Assembly: GCF_000949135.2 (NCBI RefSeq)
Contig: NZ_JTAN02000012.1
Coordinates: 1-64,000 of the forward strand
Direction of reading: 5' to 3'
Origin: Burkholderia sp. USMB20
Lineage (GTDB): Bacteria > Pseudomonadota > Gammaproteobacteria > Burkholderiales > Burkholderiaceae
Length of the DNA: 64,000 nt
Part shown: positions 63,955 to 64,000 of the stretch, piece after piece
Layout of the letters: the number at the start of each line of letters is the position of its first letter
How positions within the stretch are numbered: the first letter of the stretch is position 1
The notes under the pieces: model-generated
The model's database searches: none
Told to the model about the DNA's origin: nothing
Seen by the model: only the letters and a program-made list of their open reading frames with translations
Program-made: the position numbers and the translations under genes

Positions 63955-64000
63955 TTACGCGTTCTCCGCCAGCGCGTCGGCCTGGCTCGCGCGGATGCCG
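63955..64000 (-). CDS. C-terminal end of an unidentified gene (start beyond window)
   Basis: The minus strand reads ...GIRASQADALAENA and then TAA at 63955-63957. Only 14 residues are visible, ending just after the cutC terminator, which fits a convergent gene end. The family cannot be told. Confidence 0.5.
   Translation of the reverse strand, partial: GIRASQADALAENA

Overview
The window is a GC-rich (about two thirds G+C), densely coded bacterial chromosome segment. Gene content and protein similarity point to Burkholderia sensu stricto, probably the Burkholderia cepacia complex: glmU-glmS, ttcA-folB, a KirBac-type potassium channel, a Tat-exported phospholipase C, Gram-negative porins and a Puu polyamine cluster all occur in that genus. 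I see no rRNA, tRNA, CRISPR array, insertion sequence or prophage. Species assignment is inference.

Layout. 1-6.0 kb: putrescine use (SpuC-type aminotransferase, PuuA, PuuD, PuuR, PuuC). 6.1-7.8 kb: metal handling, with a CopZ-like chaperone behind a CueR-type promoter, divergent from a cupredoxin + FTR1 iron-uptake pair. 7.9-9.4 kb: two small unknown proteins and a HigBA toxin-antitoxin pair with a clear operator. 9.4-16.7 kb: housekeeping (GlmS, GlmU, TtcA, FolB, a degenerate SDR, MidA-like methyltransferase, small proteins). 16.8-20 kb: LacI - AGE epimerase - PfkB kinase operon for sugar (probably mannose) use, the kinase broken by a one-base frameshift. 20.4-23.6 kb: EAL-GGDEF signalling protein and a BASS symporter separated by a 147-bp heptanucleotide array. 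24-34.2 kb: secreted protein, porin, regulators, nitronate monooxygenase, haloacetate dehalogenase, EamA exporter, HMG-CoA lyase, GhrA, VOC protein. 34.4-37.6 kb: small hydrolase, phospholipase C and lipoprotein. 38.1-43 kb: a decaying Pao-type aldehyde oxidoreductase operon (paoC with about five frameshifts) and a truncated LysR gene next to a stray paoC-like fragment. 43-52.8 kb: Fur-box TonB receptor, MFS/LysR pair, VapBC, DapA family, sulfate-binding protein, a second heptanucleotide array, Kir channel, GST. 53.2-53.8 kb: acetyltransferase. 53.8-56 kb: a 2.2-kb region without a convincing gene, filled with diverged ~90-bp repeats, each carrying a DnaA-box-like 9-mer. 56-64 kb: indolepyruvate ferredoxin oxidoreductase, Na+/H+ antiporter, EAL protein, CutC and the end of an unidentified gene.

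Most notable: (i) the ~90-bp repeat locus with DnaA-box-like sites, whose orientation is + / - / +; (ii) two heptanucleotide arrays, one just upstream of a c-di-GMP enzyme; (iii) the degrading pao locus with a duplicated scrap of its own paoC; (iv) several perfect or near-perfect palindromes and one sRNA-like unit in intergenic gaps. All calls come from reading the sequence by eye; no database search or folding program was run.
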